From the NCBI GenBank assembly GCA_021205095.1, contig JAJPYE010000065.1, forward strand, positions 47,056 through 111,055: 64,000 bases of DNA, written 5' to 3'. Of this stretch, positions 40,597 to 49,322 are shown in pieces (positions within the stretch are counted from its first letter, which is position 1; each line of letters begins with the position of its first letter). The notes beneath the pieces were generated by a model, which did no database searches, had not been told where the DNA came from, and worked only from the letters and a program-made list of their open reading frames with translations. This DNA comes from Oscillospiraceae bacterium. GTDB lineage: Bacteria > Bacillota > Clostridia > Oscillospirales > Oscillospiraceae. The position numbers and the translations under genes are program-made.

Positions 40597-42429
40597 TTGA
40601 GCCGACTTAGCATTTCTTCGCCTGACAAGTCGCAGGCATTTGTGGACAGTATGTACGCCAATATGCAGCGTCGCATTGAGGTAGCTCCCCAGGGAAACTG
40701 TCCCGTGGAGCTGACGGACGCCTTTCTGCGGCTGTGCATGGCCCAAAGCTGCGGCAAATGCGTCCCCTGCCGGGTGGGGCTTGACCAGCTTTCCACCCTG
40801 ATCCAGAAAATTCTGGAGGGCAACGGCACAGCCCAGGATCTGATGATTCTGGATAAGGCCGCCCACGCCATCGCGGATTCTGCCGACTGCGCTATCGGCT
40901 GGGAGGCTGCCAAGACCGTCATCACCTGCGTCAACGGCTTTCGGGACGACTTTATGAGCCATCTGACCACAGGACGGTGTATGTCAAACTTCAAAGCAGT
41001 ACCCTGCATGACCTTCTGCCCGGCCCATGTGGACATCCCCGGTTACATAGCCCTTGTGAAGGAGGGGCGTTACGCCGATGCCGTGCGTCTGATTCGGGAG
41101 GATAACCCCTTCCCCAGCGTGTGCGGCCTTATCTGTGAGCATCCCTGCGAGAGCCACTGCCGCCGGAACATTGTGGACGATTCCGTGAATATCCGCGGCC
41201 TGAAGCGGGCGGTGGTGGAGCAGGCCGGTCACGTTCCGGCCCCCAAGTGCGCCCCGCCCACGGGCAAAACCGTGGCCATCATCGGTGGCGGCCCCACCGG
41301 CCTGACGGCGGCCTATTATCTGGCGCTGATGGGCCACTCCGTCACCGTATACGAAAAGCACAAAAAATTCGGCGGTATGCTGCGCTACGGCATCCCCCGC
41401 TACCGTCTGCCGGAGAAATATCTGGACGAGGACATAAATGTTATCCTCTCCACCGGCATCACCGCCTATACCAACGTGGAGATCGGCAAAGACATCGACT
41501 TTGCCGAGATTCATGAAAAATTCGACGGCGTGTATATCGCCATTGGCGCCCACTCCTATAAAAAGCTGAACATCCCCGGCGAGGACGCGGAAAACGTCAT
41601 GTCCGCCGTGCAGCTTCTGGGCGCTATGGGTGACGGCGAGCCGATGGACATGACCGGCAAGCGGGTCGTGGTCATCGGCGGCGGCAACGTGGCGATGGAC
41701 GCCAGCCGCACGGCCATCCGCCTGGGGGCCGAATCCGTCCAGTGCGTATACCGGCGGCGCAAATCCGACATGACCGCTCTGGTAAACGAAATATCCGGCG
41801 CGGTGGCGGAGGGCGTGGAGCTTGTCACCCTGATGGCCCCCGCCCGCATCGAAACCGATGAAAACGGCGCTGCCAAGGCCCTGGTCGTCAAGCCCCAGGT
41901 TCCCGGCGCGTACAAGGGTGGCCGCCCCGCCCCCCGCGACGCCGATCAGCCGGAGCAGACCCTGCCCTGCGACATCGTCATCGTGGCCATCGGCCAGGCC
42001 ATCGAGTTTGGTCACTTTACCGAGGCAGGCATTACCCCCTCTAAATACGGCACGCTTCAGGCGGATACCTCCGGTGCGGTGGCCGGTGCCAACGGCGTAT
42101 ATGCGGGCGGCGACTGTGCCTCCGGCCCTGCCACGGTCATCAAGGCTATCGAGGCTGGCAAAACCGCTGCGGCAAACCTGGACGAATATTTCGGTCTCCA
42201 CAGTGAAATCGACTTTGACGTGGAAATTCCTGCCGCCTCCGCCAACCTTCGCACGGCCTGCGGTCGCTGCAACATGACCGACCGCCCCGCCGCGGAGCGC
42301 ATACACGATTTTGATCTGATTGAAAATTCCCTGACCAGCGAGGAGGCAACGCAGGAGTGTTCCCGCTGCCTGCGCTGCGATCATTTTGGCTACGGCTCAT
42401 TTAGAGGAGGGAGGAAAACGGCATGGTAA
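40597..42429 (+). CDS. NuoF-type Fe-S / GltD-like NAD(P)H:flavin oxidoreductase, hydrogenase partner
   Basis: 610 residues. N-terminus (~30-125) resembles the C-terminal [4Fe-4S] part of NuoF (SCGKCVPCRVGLDQL, then CAIGWEAAK). Next (~135-215) is the GltD-type cysteine-rich module (CPAHVDIPGYIALVKEGRYADAV, CGLICEHPCESHCRR). Then FAD-binding VAIIGGGPTGLTAAYYLA and NAD(P)-binding VVVIGGGNVAMDASRTA, ending with four cysteines near the C-terminus (CGRC..CSRCLRC). It probably accepts electrons from NAD(P)H and/or ferredoxin and exchanges them with the hydrogenase. TTG start after GAGGA; overlaps hydA by 7 nt. Confidence 0.85.
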   Translation: MSRLSISSPDKSQAFVDSMYANMQRRIEVAPQGNCPVELTDAFLRLCMAQSCGKCVPCRVGLDQLSTLIQKILEGNGTAQDLMILDKAAHAIADSADCAIGWEAAKTVITCVNGFRDDFMSHLTTGRCMSNFKAVPCMTFCPAHVDIPGYIALVKEGRYADAVRLIREDNPFPSVCGLICEHPCESHCRRNIVDDSVNIRGLKRAVVEQAGHVPAPKCAPPTGKTVAIIGGGPTGLTAAYYLALMGHSVTVYEKHKKFGGMLRYGIPRYRLPEKYLDEDINVILSTGITAYTNVEIGKDIDFAEIHEKFDGVYIAIGAHSYKKLNIPGEDAENVMSAVQLLGAMGDGEPMDMTGKRVVVIGGGNVAMDASRTAIRLGAESVQCVYRRRKSDMTALVNEISGAVAEGVELVTLMAPARIETDENGAAKALVVKPQVPGAYKGGRPAPRDADQPEQTLPCDIVIVAIGQAIEFGHFTEAGITPSKYGTLQADTSGAVAGANGVYAGGDCASGPATVIKAIEAGKTAAANLDEYFGLHSEIDFDVEIPAASANLRTACGRCNMTDRPAAERIHDFDLIENSLTSEEATQECSRCLRCDHFGYGSFRGGRKTAW

Positions 42430-44144
42430 ACCTGACCATAGACGGACGCCGCATCTCCGTACCGGAGGGTACGACGATTTTAGAAGCCGCCAGGACGGCG
42501 GGCATCCGCATCCCCACCCTCTGCTATTTAAAGGACATTAACCAGATCGGCGCCTGCCGGGTCTGCGTCGTAGAGGTGGAGGGCTGGGATCACCTGGCTG
42601 CCTCCTGCAACGCGGACTGCGAGGAGGGCATGGTCGTTCACACCAACACGCCCCGCGTGCGGGACACCCGGCGGCTGAACGTGGAGATGATTCTCTCCCG
42701 CCATCACACCAACTGCACAAGCTGCGTCCGCAGCGGCAACTGCTCCCTGCAAAGCCTGGCGCGGGACATGAACGTGCTTGACCTGCCTTTTCCCCAGACG
42801 CCGGTGTTCCGTCCCTGGGATCACACCTATCCCCTGATCCGGGATATGTCTAAGTGCATCAACTGTATGCGCTGCGTGGCCGTGTGCGACAAGGTGCAGG
42901 ACATGAAGGTCTGGGATGTGACCGGCACCGGCACCCGCACGGCGGTTGCCATCCGGGACAAGATGGATTTGAAGGACGTAGGCTGCACCTACTGCGGCCA
43001 GTGCATCACTCACTGCCCTGTGGGCGCGCTGCGTGCCCGCGACGACACTATGAAGGCCTTCGCCGCCCTGTCTGACCCGGACAAAATCTGCGTCGTTCAA
43101 GTGGCCCCCGCCGTCCGCGCCGCCTGGGGCGAGGACTTCGGCCTGACCACGGAGGAGGCCACTCTTCCCCGCCTGGTGGCCGTTTTGAAGGCCATGGGCT
43201 TTGACTATGTTTTCGACACGGATTTTGCCGCCGACCTGACCATTATGGAGGAGGGCGGCGAGTTTGTGGAGCGGATGACCCATCCCACGGAATATCAGTG
43301 GCCCATGTTCACCTCCTGCTGCCCCGGCTGGGTGCGCTATGTCAAGATACGCCACCCGGAGCTTCTGGACAATCTCTCCACCGCCAAAAGCCCCCAACAG
43401 ATGTTCGGCGCTGTGACGAAGAGCTACTTTGCGGAGAAAATCGGCGTTGACCCGGAGAAGCTGTTCTGCATCTCCATCATGCCCTGCACGGCAAAGAAAT
43501 ACGAGTGCGCCGTGGAGGAGGTAAACGACGCCGGAGCCGGGCAGGATGTGGATCTTTCCATCACCACCCGCGAGCTTGTCCGCATGATAAAGGTCTGCCA
43601 AATCGACCCCATGACGGCGGGCGAGGCAGAATTTGACGACCCCCTGGGCGAATCCACCGGCGCGGGCGTTATCTTCGGCGCCACCGGCGGCGTAATGGAG
43701 GCGGCGCTGCGCAGCGCCTACTTCCTGATCACCGGAGAGAACCCTGACCCGGATGCTTTCAGCGACGTGCGGGGCCTGGACGGCTGGAAGGAGCGCACCT
43801 TCCGGGCCGGAGACATCATCGTCCGCACGGCGGTGGCCAGCGGCCTGGCCAATACCTCCCGGCTGATTGATGCCATCCAGCGGGGCGATGTCCACTATGA
43901 CTTTGTGGAAATCATGGCCTGTCCCTCCGGCTGTTCCGGCGGCGGCGGTCAGCCCATCGAGGACGGCGTGGAACTGGGCGGCGTGCGCGGCCAGCACCTC
44001 TACAAGCTGGACAGAGAAATGCCCCTGCGTTTCTCCCACGAGAACCCCTCGGTACAGACCCTCTACGCCGAGTATCTCCAGGCTCCCCTATCCCACCGCG
44101 CCCATGAGCTTCTGCATACCGATCTGAAAGCCTGGAAGCTGTAA
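42423..44144 (+). CDS. hydA: [FeFe]-hydrogenase large subunit (HydA, group A)
   Basis: 573 residues; reversible H2 formation. N-terminal [2Fe-2S] domain (CYLKDINQIGACRVC..C), His-ligated [4Fe-4S] motif (HHTNCTSCVRSGNC), two ferredoxin clusters (CINCMRCVAVC, CTYCGQCITHCP), then the H-cluster domain with L1 FTSCCPGWVRY, L2 IMPCTAKKYE and L3 EIMACPSGCSGGGGQP, all cysteines present, and the small-subunit-like C-terminus. No HydC-like thioredoxin gene accompanies it; pairing with a GltD-like protein recalls the glutamate-synthase-linked group A2 of hydrogenase classifications. Maturases HydEFG are not in this window. Ribosome binding site GAGGAGGGAGG. Confidence 0.95.
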   Translation: MVNLTIDGRRISVPEGTTILEAARTAGIRIPTLCYLKDINQIGACRVCVVEVEGWDHLAASCNADCEEGMVVHTNTPRVRDTRRLNVEMILSRHHTNCTSCVRSGNCSLQSLARDMNVLDLPFPQTPVFRPWDHTYPLIRDMSKCINCMRCVAVCDKVQDMKVWDVTGTGTRTAVAIRDKMDLKDVGCTYCGQCITHCPVGALRARDDTMKAFAALSDPDKICVVQVAPAVRAAWGEDFGLTTEEATLPRLVAVLKAMGFDYVFDTDFAADLTIMEEGGEFVERMTHPTEYQWPMFTSCCPGWVRYVKIRHPELLDNLSTAKSPQQMFGAVTKSYFAEKIGVDPEKLFCISIMPCTAKKYECAVEEVNDAGAGQDVDLSITTRELVRMIKVCQIDPMTAGEAEFDDPLGESTGAGVIFGATGGVMEAALRSAYFLITGENPDPDAFSDVRGLDGWKERTFRAGDIIVRTAVASGLANTSRLIDAIQRGDVHYDFVEIMACPSGCSGGGGQPIEDGVELGGVRGQHLYKLDREMPLRFSHENPSVQTLYAEYLQAPLSHRAHELLHTDLKAWKL

Positions 44145-44168
44145 TTACAATCATCCATACATAATGGC

Positions 44169-44211
44169 AGGCACTGTATCAGAATCAATGATTTTGATAC
44201 AGTGCCTTTTT
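44169..44211 (+). terminator. Terminator of the hydrogenase operon
   Basis: AGGCACTGTATC (44169-44180) pairs with GATACAGTGCCT (44196-44207), extended inward by ATCA/TGAT, then a T-run. Confidence 0.88.
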
Positions 44212-44296
44212 GTTCGTGGTAACTAACTATTTTGCCGGATTTTCACTCGCGTTTTCAGATATTTTGACGAAAAATTTTAAAAGCAAAAGGCCGGTG

Positions 44297-44326
44297 TTGA
44301 CTTTTTTTGAGAAATCAGTTTAGAAT
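44297..44326 (+). promoter_or_regulatory. Promoter of the feo operon
   Basis: TTGACT (44297-44302), 18-nt spacer, TAGAAT (44321-44326). The -10 box is inside the first operator-like repeat. Confidence 0.65.
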
Positions 44327-44407
44327 AACCATGGTGTTAGGAATACCTAACGCTTATATATGGCGTATGGGGTTAGGTAATTCTAATATACATTAGAAAT
44401 ACCAAAC
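44319..44407 (+). promoter_or_regulatory. Repeated DtxR/IdeR-like iron boxes upstream of feoA
   Basis: Box GTTAGGAATACCTAAC at 44336-44351 is a near-perfect palindrome. Related copies: GTTAGGTAATTCTAAT (44372-44387), ATTAGAAATACCAAAC (44392-44407) and a weaker TTTAGAATAACC at 44320-44331 over the -10 region. TTAGG/CCTAA half-sites are typical of DtxR-family metalloregulators; a Fur box is not evident. Confidence 0.6.
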
Positions 44408-44421
44408 GGAGGCGGAGAACT

Positions 44422-44637
44422 ATGGCACTGCCGCTCACAATGCTCAAAACCGGCGAAAGTAGCTTGATAACGCGCGTCGGAGGTAAGGAGGAAACCCGAA
44501 AATTCTTGGAAAACCTTGGGTTTGTCGTTGGTACGCCGGTGACGGTGGTATCGGAGATTAACGGAAACCTTATCGTACATATTATGGAATCCCGCGTGGC
44601 GATCAGCCGGGAGATGGCGGCCAAGATTTACGTATGA
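44422..44637 (+). CDS. FeoA-like protein (first copy)
   Basis: 71 residues forming the SH3-like FeoA fold (KTGESSLITRVGGKEETRKFLENLGF, then ISREMAAKIYV). FeoA proteins are small cytoplasmic partners required for FeoB-mediated Fe2+ uptake. Good ribosome binding site GGAGGCGGAG. First gene of feoA-feoA-feoB-Cys-rich operon. Confidence 0.9.
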   Translation: MALPLTMLKTGESSLITRVGGKEETRKFLENLGFVVGTPVTVVSEINGNLIVHIMESRVAISREMAAKIYV

Positions 44638-44716
44638 CGCTGTCTGATGATTGTACTTATTGTATAGGAGCAAACATACTTTTACAATAGAATCCGTGAG
44701 GAAAGGAGAGAATGAA

Positions 44717-44944
44717 ATGACGCTGAAAGAGGCAAAGGTCGGTCAGACCGTCAAAGTAGTAAAAATCAGCGGTGAGGGCGCGGTAAAGCGTCGCATTATG
44801 GACATGGGCATCACCAAGGGCGAGAAAATCTTCGTCCGCAAGGTGGCTCCCCTGGGAGACCCTGTGGAGATTACCGTCCGCAACTATGAGCTGAGCCTGC
44901 GGAAAGCCGACAGCGAAATGATTCAGGTCGAGCTTCTGGGTTAA
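44717..44944 (+). CDS. feoA: FeoA protein (second copy)
   Basis: 75 residues, closer to typical FeoA: EAKVGQTVKVVKISGEGAVKRRIMDMGITKGEKIFV, GDPVEITVRNYELSLRKADSE. Start 44717 follows AAAGGAGAG. Tandem FeoA genes before feoB are common in Clostridia, where the two copies probably make non-equivalent contacts. Confidence 0.93.
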   Translation: MTLKEAKVGQTVKVVKISGEGAVKRRIMDMGITKGEKIFVRKVAPLGDPVEITVRNYELSLRKADSEMIQVELLG

Positions 44945-45021
44945 GCCCTGACTAACCAAAAACTTTACGCGCTGAAGCCTATGGCGCGATGCGAAATTCA
45001 CATGGAGAAAGGCAGTTGAAT

Positions 45022-47286
45022 ATGGAAGACCAAAAAGTTACCATCGCTCTTGCCGGCAACCCTAACTGCGGCAAGACCACGCTGTTCAACGCCCTGACTG
45101 GTTCCAACCAATACGTTGGCAACTGGCCAGGCGTAACAGTGGAGAAAAAGGAAGGCAAGCTCAAGGATCACAAGGAGGTCACGATCACCGACCTTCCCGG
45201 CATCTACTCCCTGTCCCCCTACACCCTGGAGGAGGTAGTGGCCCGGAACTATCTGATTCAGGAGCGGCCTGACGCTATTCTGAACATCATCGACGGCACG
45301 AACCTGGAGCGAAACCTGTACCTGACCATGCAGCTTGTGGAGCTGGGCATCCCCGTTCTGGTCGCTGTGAACATGATGGATGTGGTTCGCAAAAACGGCG
45401 ACAAAATTAACACCGCTCAGCTCGCCAAGGAGCTTGCCTGCGAGGTGGTTGAAATTTCCGCCCTGAAGGGCGACGGCATCAAGCAGGCGGCTGACCGGGC
45501 CGTGGCCCTGGCCCGCAGCGGCAAAAAGGCCATCCCTCAGCACCGCTTCGCCGGGTGTGTGGAGCACGCACTGGCCCATATCGAAGAGGTAACAGTCCAC
45601 AGTCTGCCGGATGAACAGCAGCGCTGGTATGCCATCAAGCTGTTCGAGCGGGACGAAAAGGTGGCCGAGCAGCTCAGTCTCAGCCAGGACATTCGGGAAC
45701 ATATCGAGTCCGACATCCAGGCCTGCGAGACAGAGCTTGACGACGACGCGGAGTCCATCATCACCGCCCAGCGGTATGACTACATCTCCTCCATCATTGA
45801 TAAATGCTATTCCCGCAAGTCCACCCAGAAGCTGACCACCTCTGATAAAATCGACAAGATCGTCACCAACCGCATTGCGGCCCTGCCCATCTTCGCCGTG
45901 GTTATGTTCGTGGTCTATTGGATTGCCATGGGGCCATTTGGCTCCTTCCTGACCGACTGGACGAACGACGTGCTGGGCAGCGCCTGGCTGGTAGACGGAA
46001 GCCGCGCCCTGCTGGAAAGTGTGGGCGCAGCCGAATGGCTCATCGGCCTTATCTCTGACGGTATCATCGCCGGTGTGGGCGCGGTGCTTGGCTTTGTTCC
46101 CCAGATGCTGGTTCTGTTCATCATGCTGGCCCTTTTGGAGGACTGCGGCTACATGGCCCGTATCGCCTTCATCATGGACAGGATTTTCCGCAAGTTCGGT
46201 CTCTCCGGCAAGAGCTTCATCCCCATGCTCATCGGCACCGGCTGCGGTGTTCCCGGCGTCATGGCCTCCCGCACTATCGAAAACGAGCGTGACCGGCGCA
46301 TGACCATTATGACCACCACCTTCATCCCCTGCGGGGCGAAAATGCCCATTATCGGCCTGATTGCCGGCGCGCTGTTCGGCGGCAGCGGTATTGTGGCTGT
46401 ATCCGCCTACTTCATCGGTGTGGGCGCGATCATCGTCTCCGGCATCATCCTGAAAAAGACCAAGATGTTCTCCGGCGACCCCGCCCCCTTCGTTATGGAG
46501 CTTCCCCCCTATCACGCCCCCACGGCGGGGAACGTATTCCGCTCCATGTGGGAGCGCGGCTGGAGCTTCATTAAGCGGGCCGGTACCGTTATTGTTCTGT
46601 CCTCCATCATCATCTGGTTCCTGTCCAGCATCGGCGTTGTGAATGGTACTTTCGGCATGGTGGATAACCTCTATGAGGACGAGGCCCTGGTCACAGAAGA
46701 ATACATCGAGGACATGGCCGACAAGCGCGGCGTTTCCGCAGACGATGTGGTTCCCATGGACGACTCTTTGCTTGCGGATGTCGGAAATGCCGTCTCCGTC
46801 GTCTTCAAGCCCCTGGGCTTTGGGAGCTGGCGGCCCACCGTGGCCACCGTTACCGGCCTGGTAGCCAAGGAAGAAGTGGTCGGCACCTTCGGCGTGCTGT
46901 ATAACTACGACGACAGTGAGGAAGAGCTGAGCGAGGAAGGCGAAGAGATTTGGGATAACGTAGCCTCCGACTTCGACGCCATCAGCGGCGGTCACGGAAA
47001 GCTGGCAGCCTTCGCCTTTATGATTTTCAACCTTCTGTGCGCCCCCTGCTTCGCGGCCATGGGCGCCATTAAGCGGGAGATGAACAACGGCAAGTGGACG
47101 GCCTTCGCTATTGGCTATGAGTGTATTTTCGCCTATGTTATTGCCCTGATTACCTATCAGCTTGGCCTGCTGTTCGTCGGCGCGGCCAGTGTGATTGGCC
47201 TTATTGTGGCGCTGGTTCTCCTGGCCGGTCTGCTGTATCTGCTGTTCCGGCCTTACAAGGAGGCCACTACCTTGACGGCGCAGTAA
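45022..47286 (+). CDS. feoB: Ferrous iron transporter FeoB
   Basis: 754 residues. N-terminal G-protein domain: G1 GNPNCGKTT, G3 DLPGIYS, G4 NMMD; helical GDI-like linker (~165-265); then the membrane domain with two Gate-type segments, including MLIGTGCGVPGVMASRTIENERDRRMT and the mirrored MIFNLLCAPCFAAMGAIKREMN. An extended periplasmic-side loop (~545-640, rich in acidic residues) precedes the last helices. Start at ATG 45022 from alignment and spacing to GGAGAAAGG; upstream ATG 44989 lacks support. Confidence 0.95.
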   Translation: MEDQKVTIALAGNPNCGKTTLFNALTGSNQYVGNWPGVTVEKKEGKLKDHKEVTITDLPGIYSLSPYTLEEVVARNYLIQERPDAILNIIDGTNLERNLYLTMQLVELGIPVLVAVNMMDVVRKNGDKINTAQLAKELACEVVEISALKGDGIKQAADRAVALARSGKKAIPQHRFAGCVEHALAHIEEVTVHSLPDEQQRWYAIKLFERDEKVAEQLSLSQDIREHIESDIQACETELDDDAESIITAQRYDYISSIIDKCYSRKSTQKLTTSDKIDKIVTNRIAALPIFAVVMFVVYWIAMGPFGSFLTDWTNDVLGSAWLVDGSRALLESVGAAEWLIGLISDGIIAGVGAVLGFVPQMLVLFIMLALLEDCGYMARIAFIMDRIFRKFGLSGKSFIPMLIGTGCGVPGVMASRTIENERDRRMTIMTTTFIPCGAKMPIIGLIAGALFGGSGIVAVSAYFIGVGAIIVSGIILKKTKMFSGDPAPFVMELPPYHAPTAGNVFRSMWERGWSFIKRAGTVIVLSSIIIWFLSSIGVVNGTFGMVDNLYEDEALVTEEYIEDMADKRGVSADDVVPMDDSLLADVGNAVSVVFKPLGFGSWRPTVATVTGLVAKEEVVGTFGVLYNYDDSEEELSEEGEEIWDNVASDFDAISGGHGKLAAFAFMIFNLLCAPCFAAMGAIKREMNNGKWTAFAIGYECIFAYVIALITYQLGLLFVGAASVIGLIVALVLLAGLLYLLFRPYKEATTLTAQ

Positions 47287-47314
47287 GCCGTCTCGCCCCT
47301 GGGAGGGATTTCAA

Positions 47315-47551
47315 ATGCTTGCATGGCTTGCCGCCAACGCGGCGACAATCATCATATCCGCTATTTTAGCGGTCATCGTGTTTTTCCTGATTCGGGCGGT
47401 CGTCACCAACAAGGTAAGCTGCGGCGGGGACTGCGCCAGCTGTGGCGCACATCCCCACCCCGCCTCTGGCGGGACAGACCCGCAGGATGTCAACGTATGC
47501 GCTCACTGCGCTTCTAGTAGCTCCTGTCAGGCAGCCCGGAACAAGGAATAA
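47315..47551 (+). CDS. FeoB-associated Cys-rich membrane protein
   Basis: 78 residues: one N-terminal membrane helix (ANAATIIISAILAVIVFFLIRAVV) and a cysteine-rich tail (CGGDCASCGAH..CAHCASSSSC). This matches the FeoB-associated Cys-rich family, thought to aid iron handling in place of FeoC. Located 28 nt after feoB with GGGAGGG upstream. Confidence 0.9.
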   Translation: MLAWLAANAATIIISAILAVIVFFLIRAVVTNKVSCGGDCASCGAHPHPASGGTDPQDVNVCAHCASSSSCQAARNKE

Positions 47552-47683
47552 AAACTTCATTAACCCCTGCAATGGCTCCGTAAAAAGGCTGCAACCTCCA
47601 TCTGCCTGCGGAAGCCAGCGCGTGCGCCAATCCCGGCGGCGGAAGCCATAACCGCCCCCGGAGCCGCACGCACGCAGTCCCCC

Positions 47684-47718
47684 AAAAGAAGCGGTGAGCC
47701 ATACGCCGCTTCTTTTTT
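47684..47718 (+). terminator. Terminator of the feo operon
   Basis: AAAAGAAGCGG (47684-47694) pairs with CCGCTTCTTTT (47706-47716), T-run. The 130 nt between the last gene and this hairpin show no gene. Confidence 0.85.
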
Positions 47719-47743
47719 GTGAAAGCATTAAGAGAATGTCTTT

Positions 47744-47774
47744 AAGAGGGAGCGCCGGACTGACACTCCCTCTT
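47744..47774 (-). terminator. Terminator region of the peptidase gene
   Basis: AAGAGGGAG (47744-47752) and CTCCCTCTT (47766-47774) pair. A second, overlapping repeat (AAGCATTAAGAG.. with CTCTTGATGCTT, 47723-47781) faces the other way and could serve the plus strand. Confidence 0.6.
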
Positions 47775-47787
47775 GATGCTTTTTTCT

Positions 47788-49194
47788 TTATCCGCACAGC
47801 GCCGCAATGGCATGGGCGAAGATTTTTGTTGAGGTCAGCAGGTCTTCCACAGGAAAGCGCTCGTTCGCGCCGTGCATATTGACCTCTATGCCCGGCATTT
47901 TATAGCCGAAGGCTACGCCGCCGGGAACATCGTGAACATAGGTGCCGCCGCCCATGGAATAGCATCCCCCCGGCTGGCCAGTGACGGCCTGGTAGCTGGC
48001 CAGCAAAGTCTGGATAAATACCCCCTCCGCCGGGGTATAGTGGGGCGGTATCATCATGCCCGCCGTCTCATATCCTAGGGCGGTCAGGCGGCCATCTGCC
48101 ACCTCCTTGCAGTTTGCAGTGGTGGCGCAAAGGGGAATCCGGCAGTCGCACAGGCCCTCGATCCCTGTGTGGGATATGTCCAGGATGGTGAAGGCACAGG
48201 TCAGCGCCCCTGTCTTTTCGTCCGCCTGGTCGATGCCAAGGGCCTTGCCGCTGGCGTCCCCATGAGGAAGCAACTTATATAACTCCCTGAGCGCCCGGGT
48301 GGACGGGCCATCCGCCAGCGGCAACTCGCACAGCACCTGCACCAGGGCGGTGTTGGGGTTAATCCCCAGCTCCGGGCTGGCGGCGTGACAGCCCCGGCCC
48401 GTTACGGTGATGCGGGCGCCGTGCTCCGTCTCCTCCACCTGACAACTGGCATCCAGCTCAGCACAGAGAGGCGCGGCCCCGGCCATAAGGCTCATGGGGT
48501 CAACGCCGGAAAGCTCCGCCCAGGACTGTGTGGGGACGGCGTTCATCTGAAAACCCCCGTGGAGGGCGGTGACATACGGCCCGGACGGGCTTTGAGGCTC
48601 CCAGCTTTTCTTAAACCGCAGGCGATAAAAGCCTTTTTCTGCGTTGCAGATGGGGAAATCCGCGTCTGGGGTGAAGGTATGGGGCGCGGGAGCCTGCTGC
48701 TTGTAATAATAGGCCACGTCGCTGGAGCCACACTCCTCATCCGTACCCAAAATCAGCCGAACGCGACCATGCAGCGGGAGGCCCAGCACCTGGACGCAGC
48801 GCATGGCGTACAGGGCCGCCACCGCGCCCCCTTTATCATCCGCCACGCCCCGGCCATAGATATATCCGTCTTCCTTGATGACCGGCTCAAAGGGATCGGT
48901 GTCCCAACCGTCCCCGGCCCCCACCACATCCAGGTGAGCCAGAATGTCCAGCTTAGGCTCCTCCGGGCCATAATCAGCGGTCATGACCCGATGGTCATAA
49001 TCTGTCACGTTAAAGCCATAGCCCCGGCATAAATTCTCCGCCGCTTCCAATGCCCTGGCCGGTTCAATTCCATAGGGGGCATTGGCCGCCGCCGGACCGT
49101 TCACACTGGGGATACGGCACAAGGCTTTTAAATCCTCCAACAGCGCCTCGCGATGGCCGTCCACCCAGGCGTTGATTTTTTCGTTCTGTATCAT
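47788..49194 (-). CDS. M20 family dipeptidase (Sapep/PepV-type)
   Basis: 468 residues. Metal-ligand segments LDILAHLDVVGAGDGWDTDPFEPV, YGRGVADDKGGAVAALYAM, LGTDEECGSSDV and a C-terminal SMGGGTYVHDVPGGVAFGY; the lid domain is ~190-370. Sapep/PepV enzymes cleave small dipeptides such as carnosine-like or D-containing ones in the cytoplasm. The start ATG 49194 is ~10 nt after AAAGGAGAG and aligns with the family N-terminus (EKINAWVDGHREALLEDLKAL). Confidence 0.9.
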   Translation of the reverse strand: MIQNEKINAWVDGHREALLEDLKALCRIPSVNGPAAANAPYGIEPARALEAAENLCRGYGFNVTDYDHRVMTADYGPEEPKLDILAHLDVVGAGDGWDTDPFEPVIKEDGYIYGRGVADDKGGAVAALYAMRCVQVLGLPLHGRVRLILGTDEECGSSDVAYYYKQQAPAPHTFTPDADFPICNAEKGFYRLRFKKSWEPQSPSGPYVTALHGGFQMNAVPTQSWAELSGVDPMSLMAGAAPLCAELDASCQVEETEHGARITVTGRGCHAASPELGINPNTALVQVLCELPLADGPSTRALRELYKLLPHGDASGKALGIDQADEKTGALTCAFTILDISHTGIEGLCDCRIPLCATTANCKEVADGRLTALGYETAGMMIPPHYTPAEGVFIQTLLASYQAVTGQPGGCYSMGGGTYVHDVPGGVAFGYKMPGIEVNMHGANERFPVEDLLTSTKIFAHAIAALCG

Positions 49195-49322
49195 AATTGG
49201 AAATCTCTCCTTTTTGGCATAGTCCGTCTCCTCTATTGTAACAGGAAATAACGGGAATTGCAAAACAATGCCGCCTCTGCTATAATAAAAGACGACAGGA
49301 TTATAAAATCAGGAGTACAAAA

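Noticed and set aside
40660..40930. Electron-bifurcating HydB with SLBB and FMN sites
   Set aside because: The N-terminus has only the Fe-S end of NuoF; no FMN-binding glycine-rich or SLBB region is present.
44998..46995. Long antisense frame across feoB
   Set aside because: feoB is complete and conserved; antisense frame has no start signal.
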